Assembly (NCBI RefSeq): GCF_013402815.2
Contig: NZ_CP058601.1
Span: 744,001 to 808,000 of the forward strand
Source of the DNA: Natrinema halophilum
GTDB lineage: Archaea; Halobacteriota; Halobacteria; Halobacteriales; Natrialbaceae
Length of the DNA: 64,000 nt
Reading direction: 5' to 3'
The notes under the pieces were generated by a model. It was not told the DNA's origin. It was given only the letters and a program-made list of their open reading frames with translations, and ran no database searches. Both the position numbers and the translations under genes were made by a program. Shown here piece after piece: positions 9,494-17,560 of this stretch; the first letter of the stretch is position 1; every line of letters begins with the position of its first letter.

Positions 9494-10477
9494 TCACGTC
9501 ACATCGATTACTCGCGAGGAGACTACTGCCGGAACGAGGAAAGCCCCCGTAGCAACCCCCCAGCCAACCCCGGCCGCGGCGGCGAAGCCCGCATCGAGCA
9601 ACACGAGCCCGAGGACGCACGCGCCGACCGCCGGTCCGACGGTACTCGGGACGGGATCGGCGAACGCGGCTCGCAGGGGCCGCCCGACCCACCAGCAAAA
9701 CGCGGCAGCGAACGCGAGCGCGACGCCGCTCTCGAGGACGGACGGGCCCACGTTCACGAGATGCCAGCCGAGCGTGAGCACCGCCGCTGTCGCACCCGCA
9801 GCGGCGACTGCGACGGCACCCCGATTCTCTCCCTCCGTCTCTCGAGCGGCCATGAACGTGACGGCGGCGATGTAGCCGGTGACGGCTGCGGGAACGGCGA
9901 GCAGTCGGATCGGCGACTCGAACACCGATCTCCCGACAGCAGTTGTACCGAGAACCACGTTTAGTCCCCGTGTCGTCCCCATCGCGAGGAATCCAGCTGT
10001 CGTTCCCTTCAAGAGACCGTCGTAGGTGACGACTGCGACGGCGATGAGTCCGGCGGCGACTGCAGCCGGTCGGCCGGCGACGCCGAACGCGATCCCGACG
10101 GCGAGCGCCAACAGCGCGAACCCGAGTCCGAATGCGGTGTGGCGCGACACGCGGCCGGACGGGATCGGCCGGTCGGGACGGTGGCGAACGTCTACTGGGG
10201 CGTCGAAGGCGTCGTTGAGTGTCGTGCCGCCGGCGTACAATATGACCGAGCCGATCGCGAGTCCGCCGACCGTGACCGACGTCGGGTCGTGGCCAGTGAC
10301 GGCCACCAGGGCAGCCCCGAGAATCACGTCCGGCGGCGCCGTAAAGAGGTTCGGGATTCGGACCAGTTCGGCGATCGCCTCGAGCGTCGCCCGGGGACCG
10401 CGTTTGGGAGCGGCTCCACCCTCACCGTCGACCGCGTCCGTGTTTCCGTTGCGATCCGACGAGACGCCGCCGGTCAC
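9494..10477 (-). CDS. UbiA-family prenyltransferase, EboC-like
   Basis: 327 residues from a GTG at 10477, one base after the stop of the TIM-barrel gene. After an acidic N-terminal tail come about eight to nine hydrophobic helices. The first aspartate motif is clear (LNDAFDAPVD at about 87-96, then RHRPDRPIPSG). The second motif region is degenerate: YDGLLKGTTAG, then a cytoplasmic TTRGLNVVLG, with no second DxxxD. UbiA enzymes transfer prenyl chains to aromatic or phosphate acceptors within the membrane. EboC of ebo clusters is a divergent member thought to act in precursor traffic. It is tightly packed with the TIM-barrel and TatD genes. Confidence 0.88.
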   Translation of the reverse strand: MTGGVSSDRNGNTDAVDGEGGAAPKRGPRATLEAIAELVRIPNLFTAPPDVILGAALVAVTGHDPTSVTVGGLAIGSVILYAGGTTLNDAFDAPVDVRHRPDRPIPSGRVSRHTAFGLGFALLALAVGIAFGVAGRPAAVAAGLIAVAVVTYDGLLKGTTAGFLAMGTTRGLNVVLGTTAVGRSVFESPIRLLAVPAAVTGYIAAVTFMAARETEGENRGAVAVAAAGATAAVLTLGWHLVNVGPSVLESGVALAFAAAFCWWVGRPLRAAFADPVPSTVGPAVGACVLGLVLLDAGFAAAAGVGWGVATGAFLVPAVVSSRVIDVT

Positions 10478-10478
10478 C

Positions 10479-11309
10479 CTACGCCCACCCGCGTTCCTCG
10501 AGGTAGTACATCGCCTCGCGCGCGGTCTCGATCGGCGTCTCCTCGTAGGGGTAGAGTTCGACGGTGACGAAGCCCTCGTAGCCCCGGTTCTCGAGTTCAG
10601 TAAGGAAAGCATCGATCTCCATCGCGCCGTCGCCGAGCTGGGTATGTTCGTGACTCCTGTCGGCCGGAATGTCCTCGAGGTGGTAGTGACGAGTGGACTC
10701 CCAGAGCGGGTCGATCAGATCGATCGGGTTCTCGCCGACGCAGTAGAAGTGGCCGGCATCGAAGTTGCACTTGACTCGATCGGAGTCGACGCGCTCGATA
10801 AGTTCCAGAAACTCGTCTGCGGTCTCGATCAACAGATCGGGTTCGGGTTCGACGAGGAGGTCGACGCCGACGCGTTCGGCCTTCGGGATGACCGACTCGA
10901 GGCCGTCGACGAAAGTATCCATCGCCCACTCGCGCGATCTGTCGTCGGGGATCGGTCCGCCGGGTTCGATCGAAATGTAAGGGAGACCGAGGTCGGCCGC
11001 GGTATCGAGCGCCGCGAGGGTGTACTCGATTCGCTCCCGTCGATACGCCTGGTCGGGTTCGATGTACGACGGGTGATGGAAGTCCTCGATCGCGGTCAGC
11101 ATGAACGCGTTGCCGTTGCTGACGGTGATTCCGTTCCAGTCGAGGGCTTTCTCGACACGTTCGCGCTCCTCGTCCGTCGCGGTGGGCGGATAGAGGTGGG
11201 GCTCGTCGAACAGCAACTCGACACCGTCGTACCCCGCGTCGGCGATGGCTTCGATGGCGTCCTCGAGATGATACTCGCGAAAGGCGTTGGTGGAGAAACC
11301 GAACTGCAT
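10479..11309 (-). CDS. Sugar-phosphate isomerase/epimerase-type TIM barrel, EboE-like (paralogue 2)
   Basis: 276 residues. The barrel metal site can be traced: Glu154 (VEPEPD), Asp184 and His187 (FDAGH), His210 (YHLED) and Glu251 (VELY). It sits one base after the TatD gene stop and one base before the UbiA gene start, so the three form one transcription unit. In bacterial ebo clusters the TIM-barrel member (EboE) accompanies TatD, UbiA, a sugar-phosphate cyclase and a phosphatase-superfamily enzyme, and that set is present here. The substrate is unknown, most likely a sugar or cyclitol derivative. Confidence 0.88.
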   Translation of the reverse strand: MQFGFSTNAFREYHLEDAIEAIADAGYDGVELLFDEPHLYPPTATDEERERVEKALDWNGITVSNGNAFMLTAIEDFHHPSYIEPDQAYRRERIEYTLAALDTAADLGLPYISIEPGGPIPDDRSREWAMDTFVDGLESVIPKAERVGVDLLVEPEPDLLIETADEFLELIERVDSDRVKCNFDAGHFYCVGENPIDLIDPLWESTRHYHLEDIPADRSHEHTQLGDGAMEIDAFLTELENRGYEGFVTVELYPYEETPIETAREAMYYLEERGWA

Positions 11310-11310
11310 C

Positions 11311-12111
11311 TCAGGCCTCGTAGTCGAAATTCGGGGATTGGTCGAAGAACTCGTAAGGATTCTCGAAGATCACTTTGCGGACCTCCTCGCGGTCCCAGCC
11401 GCGGTCGATCATCCGGTCGCGGGCTTTCGGTACCGCAAGCGGATCCGACGGGTCCCAGTCGGCGGCGCTGTTGAAGATCATGTTGTCGGTGCCGTACTCC
11501 TCGAGGAGACCGATCGCCGAGTCGGCCTCGATCTTGCCGGGATAGAGCGTAAAGCCAATCCAGCAATCCGTTCGCGTCGAGATGTCGATCGTATTCTCGG
11601 TGTTGTGATCGATGATGATTCGCTCCTGGGTGACGCCCATCTCCTCGATGATGTCGACGATGTGCTCGGTTCCCGATGGCTTGTCAGTGTGAGGTGTGTG
11701 GACGATTACGGGGAGTTCGCGGTCCTCCGCGATTTCTAACTGGCGGCGAAACGCCCACTCTTCGTCGTCGGTGACCTGGTCGAAGCCGATCTCGCCGACG
11801 CCGACGACGGGGTCGCGGTCGAGGTACTCCGGAATCCGGTCGACGACCTTCTCGGCCATGTCGCGGTAGTTGGCTTCCTTCGGCTCGAGACCGATCGTAA
11901 CGTAATGATCCACGTTGGCGGCTCGCTCGGCGCGGTCGGTTTCGTGCTCGATGATCTGCTCGAAGTAGTCGAAGAATGCACCCGCGTGGTGTTTGTCCTG
12001 ACCGCTCCAGAACGCGGGCTCGATACAGCACTCGACTCCCGCTCGCCGCGCTCGCCGGTAGTCCTCGGCAGAGCGCGAGACCATGTGCATATGTGGATCG
12101 ATAATCCGCAT
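11311..12111 (-). CDS. TatD-family metal-dependent hydrolase, EboB-like
   Basis: 266 residues from the ATG at 12111. It is an amidohydrolase-type barrel with HxH at His7/His9 (DPHMHM), Glu107 (GVGEIGFD), His138 (IVHTPH), His169 (IIDHN) and Asp218 (SAADWD). All metal ligands are present, so it should be active. The sequence is nearer to the EboB-type TatD relatives than to the DNase TatD, judging by the TDK insertion after the first histidines of strand 5 and the unusual IGFTLYPGK segment. First gene of the minus-strand operon, divergent from the cyclase gene at 12413. Confidence 0.87.
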   Translation of the reverse strand: MRIIDPHMHMVSRSAEDYRRARRAGVECCIEPAFWSGQDKHHAGAFFDYFEQIIEHETDRAERAANVDHYVTIGLEPKEANYRDMAEKVVDRIPEYLDRDPVVGVGEIGFDQVTDDEEWAFRRQLEIAEDRELPVIVHTPHTDKPSGTEHIVDIIEEMGVTQERIIIDHNTENTIDISTRTDCWIGFTLYPGKIEADSAIGLLEEYGTDNMIFNSAADWDPSDPLAVPKARDRMIDRGWDREEVRKVIFENPYEFFDQSPNFDYEA

Positions 12112-12412
12112 ACCCGCCGTTCGACGAGTGATCGGTTTGGTGCACCGATCGTTCGAACAGCAAAGCCGACGTTGATGACGGAAAAACGATCGGGCTCGAC
12201 CGCGGAATACGTTGTTGTGACCGGTCAAACTGGTCTTACTTCTACTACGCGAGTCATAACGAAAGTCGTCGGGTCCCGAGTTTCGCGGGAATGCCAGCTA
12301 TCGAACGAGCGACGGGAGCGACACGTCGTCGTACTATCGCTTCGGCCCGCGCTGAGCGAGAACCCACGTTACGACGACAGCGCGACCAGCCGTCGAGACT
12401 CACCGATCCCAG
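12112..12412. promoter_or_regulatory. Divergent control region of the ebo-like cluster
   Basis: About 300 bp separate the divergent TatD (minus) and inositol-phosphate-synthase-type (plus) genes, so promoters for both halves of the cluster must lie here. No strong TATA box stands out. A short imperfect palindrome reading ACCGGTCAAACTGGT is seen near 12221-12235 and could be an operator. Confidence 0.35.
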
Positions 12413-13627
12413 ATGAACCGGAGCGACCACCGCTTGGCCGGCGACAGAACCGGCGTCTGGCTCGTCGGTGCGCGCGGAAACGTGGCAACGATGTCGATCG
12501 TCGGCGCTCGCGCGATCGCCGCGGGGAAGACCGACACGACCGGAATGGTCACCAAACGTGAACCGGTCTCAAGTCTCGACCTTCCGCCGATCGAGGGGCT
12601 CGTTTTCGGCGGCCACGATATCGATCCGGAGTCGCTCGTCACCCAGGCCGAACTCCAGTGCGACCGAAACGACGTGCCCGACGAAACGACGCTCGCAGCC
12701 GTCCGAGACGACCTCGCTGCGATCGACGACCGGATCGAGGTCGGAACGGCGGTCAACTGCGGTGCCGCGGTTACCGAGGAAAGCGAACGGATCGACGACT
12801 CACTCGCGATCCGAGACGTCATCGAGCAGATACGGGACGATTACGAAACATTCCGAAACCACCACGGTATCGACCGGCTCGTCGTGGTCAACGTCGCCTC
12901 GACGGAGCCCGAACCCACTGAGCCGGAGCGCTACGACGACCGCGACGGACTCGAGCGCGCAATCGACGAGAACGACCGCGAGTTGCCAGCGAGCGTTCTC
13001 TACGCCTACGCCGCGATCGATTCCGGGCATCCGTTCGTCAACTTCACGCCGAGTACGGCCAATGCGGTGGGGGGAATCCGCGACCTCGCCGCTACGGAAT
13101 CCGTCCCGCACATGGGACGTGATGCAAAGACCGGGGAGACGCTCGTCAAGTCCGCGCTCGCGCCGATGTTCGCCGGCCGCAACCTGCAGGTGTTGAGCTG
13201 GGAGGGGCACAACATTCTGGGCAACAAAGACGGCTTGGTCCTCGAGGACGACGCGAACGCGGCCGGCAAACTCGCGAGCAAAGGCGACGTGCTCGATTCG
13301 ATCCTGCCCGAAATCGGCCACAATCGGGTTCGAATCGATTACACGCCGTCGCTGGCCGACTGGAAGACCGCCTGGGACTACATCCACTTCGAAGGCTTCC
13401 TCGAGACCGAGATGACGATGCAGTTCACCTGGGAAGGATCAGACTCCGCGCTGGCCGCGCCGCTCGTCCTCGATCTGGTGCGCCTGATCGCCCATGCCGA
13501 CCGATACGGCGACGGTGGACTTCAGCCCCAACTCGCGTCGTTCTTCAAAGCCCCGATCGGAGTCGACGACCACGATTTTTCCCGCCAACTGGATCTGTTG
13601 TACGACTACGCCCGACAGGATCGCTGA
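12413..13627 (+). CDS. Inositol-3-phosphate synthase-family protein
   Basis: 404 residues. It has the NAD-binding loop GARGNVATM at 19-27, then NVASTEP, FVNFTPSTAN, GRDAKTGETLVKSALAPMF, SWEGHNILGNKDG and DYTPSLADWKTAWDYIHFEG. This order is diagnostic of myo-inositol-1-phosphate synthases, which cyclise glucose-6-phosphate by NAD-dependent oxidation, aldol closure and reduction. In archaea the product feeds inositol lipids or osmolytes. Here it opens the plus-strand half of an ebo-like cluster, where bacteria carry a dehydroquinate-synthase-like cyclase (EboD). It may therefore be a dedicated, possibly divergent cyclase rather than the housekeeping enzyme. Confidence 0.93.
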   Translation: MNRSDHRLAGDRTGVWLVGARGNVATMSIVGARAIAAGKTDTTGMVTKREPVSSLDLPPIEGLVFGGHDIDPESLVTQAELQCDRNDVPDETTLAAVRDDLAAIDDRIEVGTAVNCGAAVTEESERIDDSLAIRDVIEQIRDDYETFRNHHGIDRLVVVNVASTEPEPTEPERYDDRDGLERAIDENDRELPASVLYAYAAIDSGHPFVNFTPSTANAVGGIRDLAATESVPHMGRDAKTGETLVKSALAPMFAGRNLQVLSWEGHNILGNKDGLVLEDDANAAGKLASKGDVLDSILPEIGHNRVRIDYTPSLADWKTAWDYIHFEGFLETEMTMQFTWEGSDSALAAPLVLDLVRLIAHADRYGDGGLQPQLASFFKAPIGVDDHDFSRQLDLLYDYARQDR

Positions 13628-13797
13628 CACCCACGAACCGCTGTCCGACTCGAAAGCGACCGATCAACCCGAACGAGAACTGACCGACGCGAACGATACC
13701 CGATTGACTCGAACGCGAACGGATCGAACCGACGGTCCGACGACCCGAACCACCGCAACCGCCACGCGACTCACCCCGATACGACCTCCGAAATCCC

Positions 13798-15192
13798 ATG
13801 ACCGACCCACAGATTCCCCAGACGACGGAGACGGCTGGCCGAATAATCGTCCTCGACATCGTCGGCCTCCAGCCCCAGCATATAGACGCCGATAGAATGC
13901 CGACGCTCGAGTCGTTCTTCCCGAACGACCGCGTGACCGACCTTCGGCCACCGTTTCCGGCCGTAACCGTTCCCGCCCAGACGACGCTCGCGACGGGACA
14001 ACGGCCGGAAACCCACGGAGACGTGTCGAGCGGAGAGTACGACCGTGAACGGGAGACCGCCGAATTTTGGGAACGCGACCGCGACGGTCGCGATCGAATC
14101 TGGGAAACCGCAAGCGACGAAGCGGGGCTGACTACCGGCGTTTTGAACTTCCAACACTTGATCGGGACCAGCGCCGACGTGGCCGTCACGCCGTCGCCGA
14201 TCGAAGACGAAAACAACGACATTCTCGAGATGAACTGCTGGTCGAACCCGGATGGATTCTACGACGACCTCCGCGAGGAACTGAATCACTTTCCGCTACA
14301 CAACTACTGGGGTCCCGGTGCGAACGAAGCGGGAAGCCGATGGATTCTCGCGGCCGCTCGCGAGGCGATCGAGCGTTTCGATCCGGATATGCTCTGGATC
14401 TACGTGCCACACCTCGACTACGTCGGACAGAGCGACGGTCCGGGGAGCGACGCCTTCGAGGAGGAACTGGGGGTCGTCGACGAACTCCTCGAGGAATTCC
14501 TCACTCCCCTCACCGAGACCGACCGCTGGGACGAGACGGTTCTCGCACTCGTCAGCGAGTACGGATTTCACGACGTGGACCGGCCGGTGTTCCCGAACCG
14601 TGCGCTCCGCGAGGCCGGACTGCTCGACGTGGCTGACGACGGTGACGTAGACATCGCCGGTTCGGATGCGTTCGCGATGGTCGACCACCAGATCGCACAC
14701 GTCTACGCCGACGAGGGGTCGGTCGATGCAGCTCACAACGCACTCGAAGCGCTCGAGGGCGTCGACGACGTTCTCGGCGAATCCGGGACGGAACACCGCG
14801 GGATCGACCACCCCAATGCGGGCGAGATCGTCCTCGTCGCGGCTCCGGACGCGTGGTTCCAGTACTACTGGTGGGACGACACCGCGAACGCACCGCCGTA
14901 CGCGACCGAGATGGACATTCACGCGAAACCCGGCTTCGACCCGTGCGAACTGTTCATCGGCGACGAGGGACTCGTCTCGCTCGACGCGACGAAGGTACGC
15001 GGGTCACACGGCCGCGTCGACGGGTCGGCGTTCGGCTGTTTCGGCCTCGGAGGCCCGGCGGGGCCCGCGCTTCAGGGTGACGGTGCAGTCGACGCGACCG
15101 ACGTCACGCCGACGATCATCGACCTGCTCGGTCTCGACCTCGACTCGTCGATCCCGCTCGAGGGCTCGTCGCTCCGCAGTTCCCCGGAGTGA
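13798..15192 (+). CDS. Alkaline-phosphatase-superfamily (nucleotide pyrophosphatase/phosphodiesterase-type) protein, EboF-like
   Basis: 464 residues. Metal ligand Asp20 lies in IIVLDIVG. The nucleophile is probably Thr57 in FPAVTVPAQTTLATG, the form seen in type I phosphodiesterase/NPP enzymes. Further metal-site segments are YVPHLDYVGQ, LVSEYGFHDV and RGSHGRVDGSAFG. The C-terminal TDVTPTIIDLLGL is shared with sulfatase/AlkP relatives. There is no signal peptide, so it should act in the cytosol. It follows the cyclase gene by 170 bp on the same strand. In ebo clusters an AlkP-superfamily protein (EboF) occupies the same role. Confidence 0.88.
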   Translation: MTDPQIPQTTETAGRIIVLDIVGLQPQHIDADRMPTLESFFPNDRVTDLRPPFPAVTVPAQTTLATGQRPETHGDVSSGEYDRERETAEFWERDRDGRDRIWETASDEAGLTTGVLNFQHLIGTSADVAVTPSPIEDENNDILEMNCWSNPDGFYDDLREELNHFPLHNYWGPGANEAGSRWILAAAREAIERFDPDMLWIYVPHLDYVGQSDGPGSDAFEEELGVVDELLEEFLTPLTETDRWDETVLALVSEYGFHDVDRPVFPNRALREAGLLDVADDGDVDIAGSDAFAMVDHQIAHVYADEGSVDAAHNALEALEGVDDVLGESGTEHRGIDHPNAGEIVLVAAPDAWFQYYWWDDTANAPPYATEMDIHAKPGFDPCELFIGDEGLVSLDATKVRGSHGRVDGSAFGCFGLGGPAGPALQGDGAVDATDVTPTIIDLLGLDLDSSIPLEGSSLRSSPE

Positions 15193-15273
15193 TGCGGAAA
15201 GTGCGTGACTCCGTAGCACTCGCGGTTCGGAACGGAACGTTTTTCACTAGCCCGGGGCAACGAGTGAGTACAG

Positions 15274-15348
15274 GCTCCGTTGGTGTAGTCCGGCCAATCA
15301 TTTCGGCCTTTCGAGCCGATGACCTGGGTTCAAATCCCAGACGGAGCA
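15274..15348 (+). tRNA. trnE: tRNA-Glu (anticodon UUC)
   Basis: A full cloverleaf can be drawn. The acceptor stem is GCTCCGT/ACGGAGC with A as discriminator. The anticodon stem is TCGGC/GCCGA with loop CTTTCGA giving anticodon TTC. The T-arm is CTGGG-TTCAAAT-CCCAG, and the D-arm contains GTGTAGTCCGGCC. CCA is not encoded. The 3' end is the source of repeated copies just downstream, so the gene has served as an integration target. Confidence 0.95.
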
Positions 15349-15566
15349 CTCTTCTGAACGAACGAAGCGAGTGGAGAAGGGAGCGCACGCTCTGGGATTT
15401 GAATTAGAGAAACGCAAGCGATAGCGAGCGTTTCGCGTAGTTCAAATCCCAGACGGAGCACTACTGCGAGCGGAGAGCGAAGCGCGCACGGATGGGGTTT
15501 GACCGAGACCAGTCGGGTGCAGCGTAGCGAACACGTCTGTGTTGGGTTCAACCCCAGGACGGAGCA
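15328..15566 (+). repeat. Duplicated 3' ends of tRNA-Glu (att-like array)
   Basis: The last 23 bases of the tRNA locus (15328-15350) recur exactly at 15440-15462 and in diverged form at 15544-15566 (GGTTCAACCCCAGGACGGAGC). Before the second copy lies its inverted complement (TCTGGGATTTGAA at 15390-15402), and inside that pair is another inverted repeat (GAAACGC/GCGTTTC). Such arrays form when elements integrate repeatedly at a tRNA 3' end by tyrosine recombinases, each insertion restoring the gene. No integrase gene is visible in the window. Confidence 0.65.
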
Positions 15567-15620
15567 TACGACGGCTTCGAAGTCATGCGATTTTCACTTC
15601 GCTCTCAACTGGGATAGGCG

Positions 15621-16107
15621 AAGCCGTCAAAGGACACGGTTAACGAAACCGCTATCAAAATCAACAGCGGGTACTCTTGGCTGTACGCTGCAATCGACCT
15701 CGATACAAAGCTGATTCTCGACGTGGAATTGTTCGGACGACACGGAACCGATCCGGCGGTTGCGTTTCTGCATGGACCCCGTGAGGACCACGATCTCTCA
15801 AAGGCAATGTTTCTCGTCGGTCAGCTTGGCTACAGGGCTGCTCTTGCTCGATTAGGATTGAACGGTCGGGTAGACTGACCGAAACCGCATCGGAAAGTGG
15901 TTTCACACGCTCAAAATGCGCATCGACCGTTTCCACAACCCGTGGATGGGCAGTCGGGCGAGTGCACGCGAATGGTTTGAACAGTTCGTGCAGTACTACA
16001 ACCATCAAAGACCACATCAATCGCTCGACGAACGAACGCCAGTTGACGAGGTGCCAAACGAGACAATGCCAGTCACCACATCCTGTCCGACGCCATATAT
16101 GTGTTAA
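15621..16107 (+). pseudogene. IS6-family (ISH15/ISH29-like) transposase remnant
   Basis: Two frames together read like a DDE transposase of the IS6 group. The first has VNETAIKIN, YSWLYAAIDLDTKLILD, GRHGTDPA and ALARLGLNGRVD, then stops near 15877. A frameshift leads to TDRNRIGKWFHTLKMRIDRF, EWFEQFVQYYNHQRPHQSLDERTP and DEV. The N-terminal helix-turn-helix region is missing, and the catalytic triad is split over both frames. I see no intact terminal inverted repeats. It lies directly behind the tRNA-Glu repeats. Confidence 0.85.
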
Positions 16108-16128
16108 CAATCATATTATGGGGCCGGA

Positions 16129-16635
16129 TTAGAGTGGTTTCTCATAGACGTACTCCGTGACCTCCGGTTTCAGGTCGCTATCCTGGGTTCCGGTCCGTTC
16201 GAAGCCGGCCGATTCGTAGAACGAGACACCCACCTCATTGTCCGCGAGGACGGCAAGGTACAGCCGATCGTACTCACTGTGGAGGGTGTCCTGGACTCGC
16301 TTGAGCAGCGCCGTACCGATTCCCTCTCCCCACCAGTCGGGACGGACATAGATCCGGTTCAGCGACGCGACCGCAGGTCGCTCGCGGTGTGGGCCGGTAT
16401 GCGCGAAGCCGACAGGTTCGTCCGCTTCCTCGGCGATCAGGAAGACGGCATCTTCACGGGCACGTGCCTCAACAATTGACGCCTCGAGGTCCTCAAGTGT
16501 GTACCACCGGTCTATCGTCTCAGTGACGGTCTCCTCCCCGATGATCGGGTCGTAGGCGGCGTGCCAGCTCTCGCGAGCGATGTCGCGGATTGCCGTCGCG
16601 TCGTCCGGGACTGCACATCGAACGTCCGGAGACAC
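16129..16635 (-). CDS. GNAT-family N-acetyltransferase
   Basis: 168 residues with the GNAT order: N-terminal VRCAVPDDATAIRDIARESW, central LIAEEADEPVGFAHTGP, acetyl-CoA pyrophosphate loop RPDWWGEGIGTALL (motif A, the Q/RxxGxG/A form) and C-terminal LADNEVGVSFYESAGFERTG. It should transfer an acetyl group from acetyl-CoA to an amine. The acceptor is unknown. It is intact but sits between a dead transposase and a dead MaoC gene, so it may be part of transferred or decaying DNA. Confidence 0.9.
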   Translation of the reverse strand: MSPDVRCAVPDDATAIRDIARESWHAAYDPIIGEETVTETIDRWYTLEDLEASIVEARAREDAVFLIAEEADEPVGFAHTGPHRERPAVASLNRIYVRPDWWGEGIGTALLKRVQDTLHSEYDRLYLAVLADNEVGVSFYESAGFERTGTQDSDLKPEVTEYVYEKPL

Positions 16636-17105
16636 GTTCCGTTGTTTGACACCCTGGGAATAAGCTGTTTCTCTGCTTCACTGATTGGTCATAGGAATCC
16701 TCAATAGACACCCCCTCGCTGAACAATGAGTACTGTTAGTTATCTGGCGAAGCGCATTTCTCAGTAGTCATCCCTCTATTCGTGTTATACTCCTACTCTC
16801 TATTCAGCAAAGACTGCATGAGTAGTGAGTAGCCTGTTAGTTAGCGATGATGCGCTTATCGGAGTGCATCTGGGGTCGCTGATCCGAAAATCCGGATATA
16901 TTTTTGGGGTGTTGCGAGATTGTTCCACCCCATAAGACTCGAAGCGGGACTGGCACAACTCCCTGATACGCGTGATAGCTTGCAGCTGTTGCTCGCAAAC
17001 AGTGTGGCACTTTGGGTGCCGCCGGTCATCTACTGCCTCGTCCTAGCCGTTAGGTTGGTCTGCCGTAATAGCTACGGACCGGAGTGTGGTGTGCGAGGTC
17101 ACCCG
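16636..17105. other. Intergenic, probably degraded DNA
   Basis: About 470 bp with more A+T than its surroundings (for example GGATATATTTTTGGGG near 16900) and no coherent open frame on either strand. Lying between two broken genes, it is best read as decayed sequence. I recognise no RNA gene. Confidence 0.4.
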
Positions 17106-17560
17106 TTACACTTGGGGCGCTTCGCGTTTCTCGACGAGGCCCAGTCCGTACATCGTTAAGACTGCGTCGTCACTCTGGTTCGTTGTCGTGACTGGTAATC
17201 GCGTGTGGCCATACGCGGGGTTGTCACCGGCGCGCTTTTCCACCAGTTCGGTCGTTACCGAGAGGATGTCTCTAGCATACACTGGTTGGTGCCACCGGAC
17301 TCCATCCATCCCCCGACCGCCGAGGGTAGCATTGTCGTTCATGTATCCTGTGACGAGCAACCGGGCTGACAGCGCGCAGGGTAACCACCCGCTGGCGATC
17401 AGGTCGCCGAACAGCGACTCCGTCGCAGCGTCCTCGTCAACGTGGATCGGCTGGGGGCGTAGCGCTCTGCGAATTCCAGCATCTATTCCTCAGTCATCTC
17501 GATGCTCCCGCACTCATAGGTCGTTCCTTCCTCTAGGTCCTCGAAGTAGCGCTTGTCATC
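17106..17560 (-). pseudogene. MaoC-family dehydratase pseudogene
   Basis: Read on the minus strand from about 17560: DDKRYFEDLEEGTTYECGSIEMTEE, then an in-frame TAG where family members have an acidic or similar residue. MLEFAERYAP follows, then a one-base slip into QPIHVDEDAATESLFGDLIASGW. After that the last 84 codons are open: LLVTGYMNDNATLGG, GVRWHQPVYARD, GHTRLPVTTTNQ and LTMYGLGLVEKRE. This is the hot-dog fold MaoC / R-specific enoyl-CoA hydratase pattern, including the hydratase signature HVDEDAA. One stop and one frameshift make it a recent pseudogene. No start codon is clear. Confidence 0.85.

Noticed and set aside
9065-9964. Possible gene in the gap upstream of the UbiA antisense region
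   Set aside because: The first part is hydrophobic, but the frame then follows the antisense of the UbiA gene. No RBS, TATA box or family motif.
10026-11474. 482-codon plus-strand frame across the UbiA, TIM-barrel and TatD genes
   Set aside because: It spans three genes on the opposite strand, all with intact catalytic motifs. No independent support.
15274-15566. A second tRNA gene in the repeat array
   Set aside because: The downstream copies contain only the T-arm and 3' acceptor strand; no D-arm, anticodon arm or 5' acceptor strand can be drawn.
16920-17159. 79-codon plus-strand frame in the degraded region
   Set aside because: It runs opposite the end of the MaoC relic, has mixed composition and resembles no family.
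17106-17560. In-frame TAG of the MaoC relic as a recoded (pyrrolysine-type) codon
   Set aside because: The same gene also has a frameshift a few codons later, no recoding element is evident, and the region contains other broken genes. Decay explains both.
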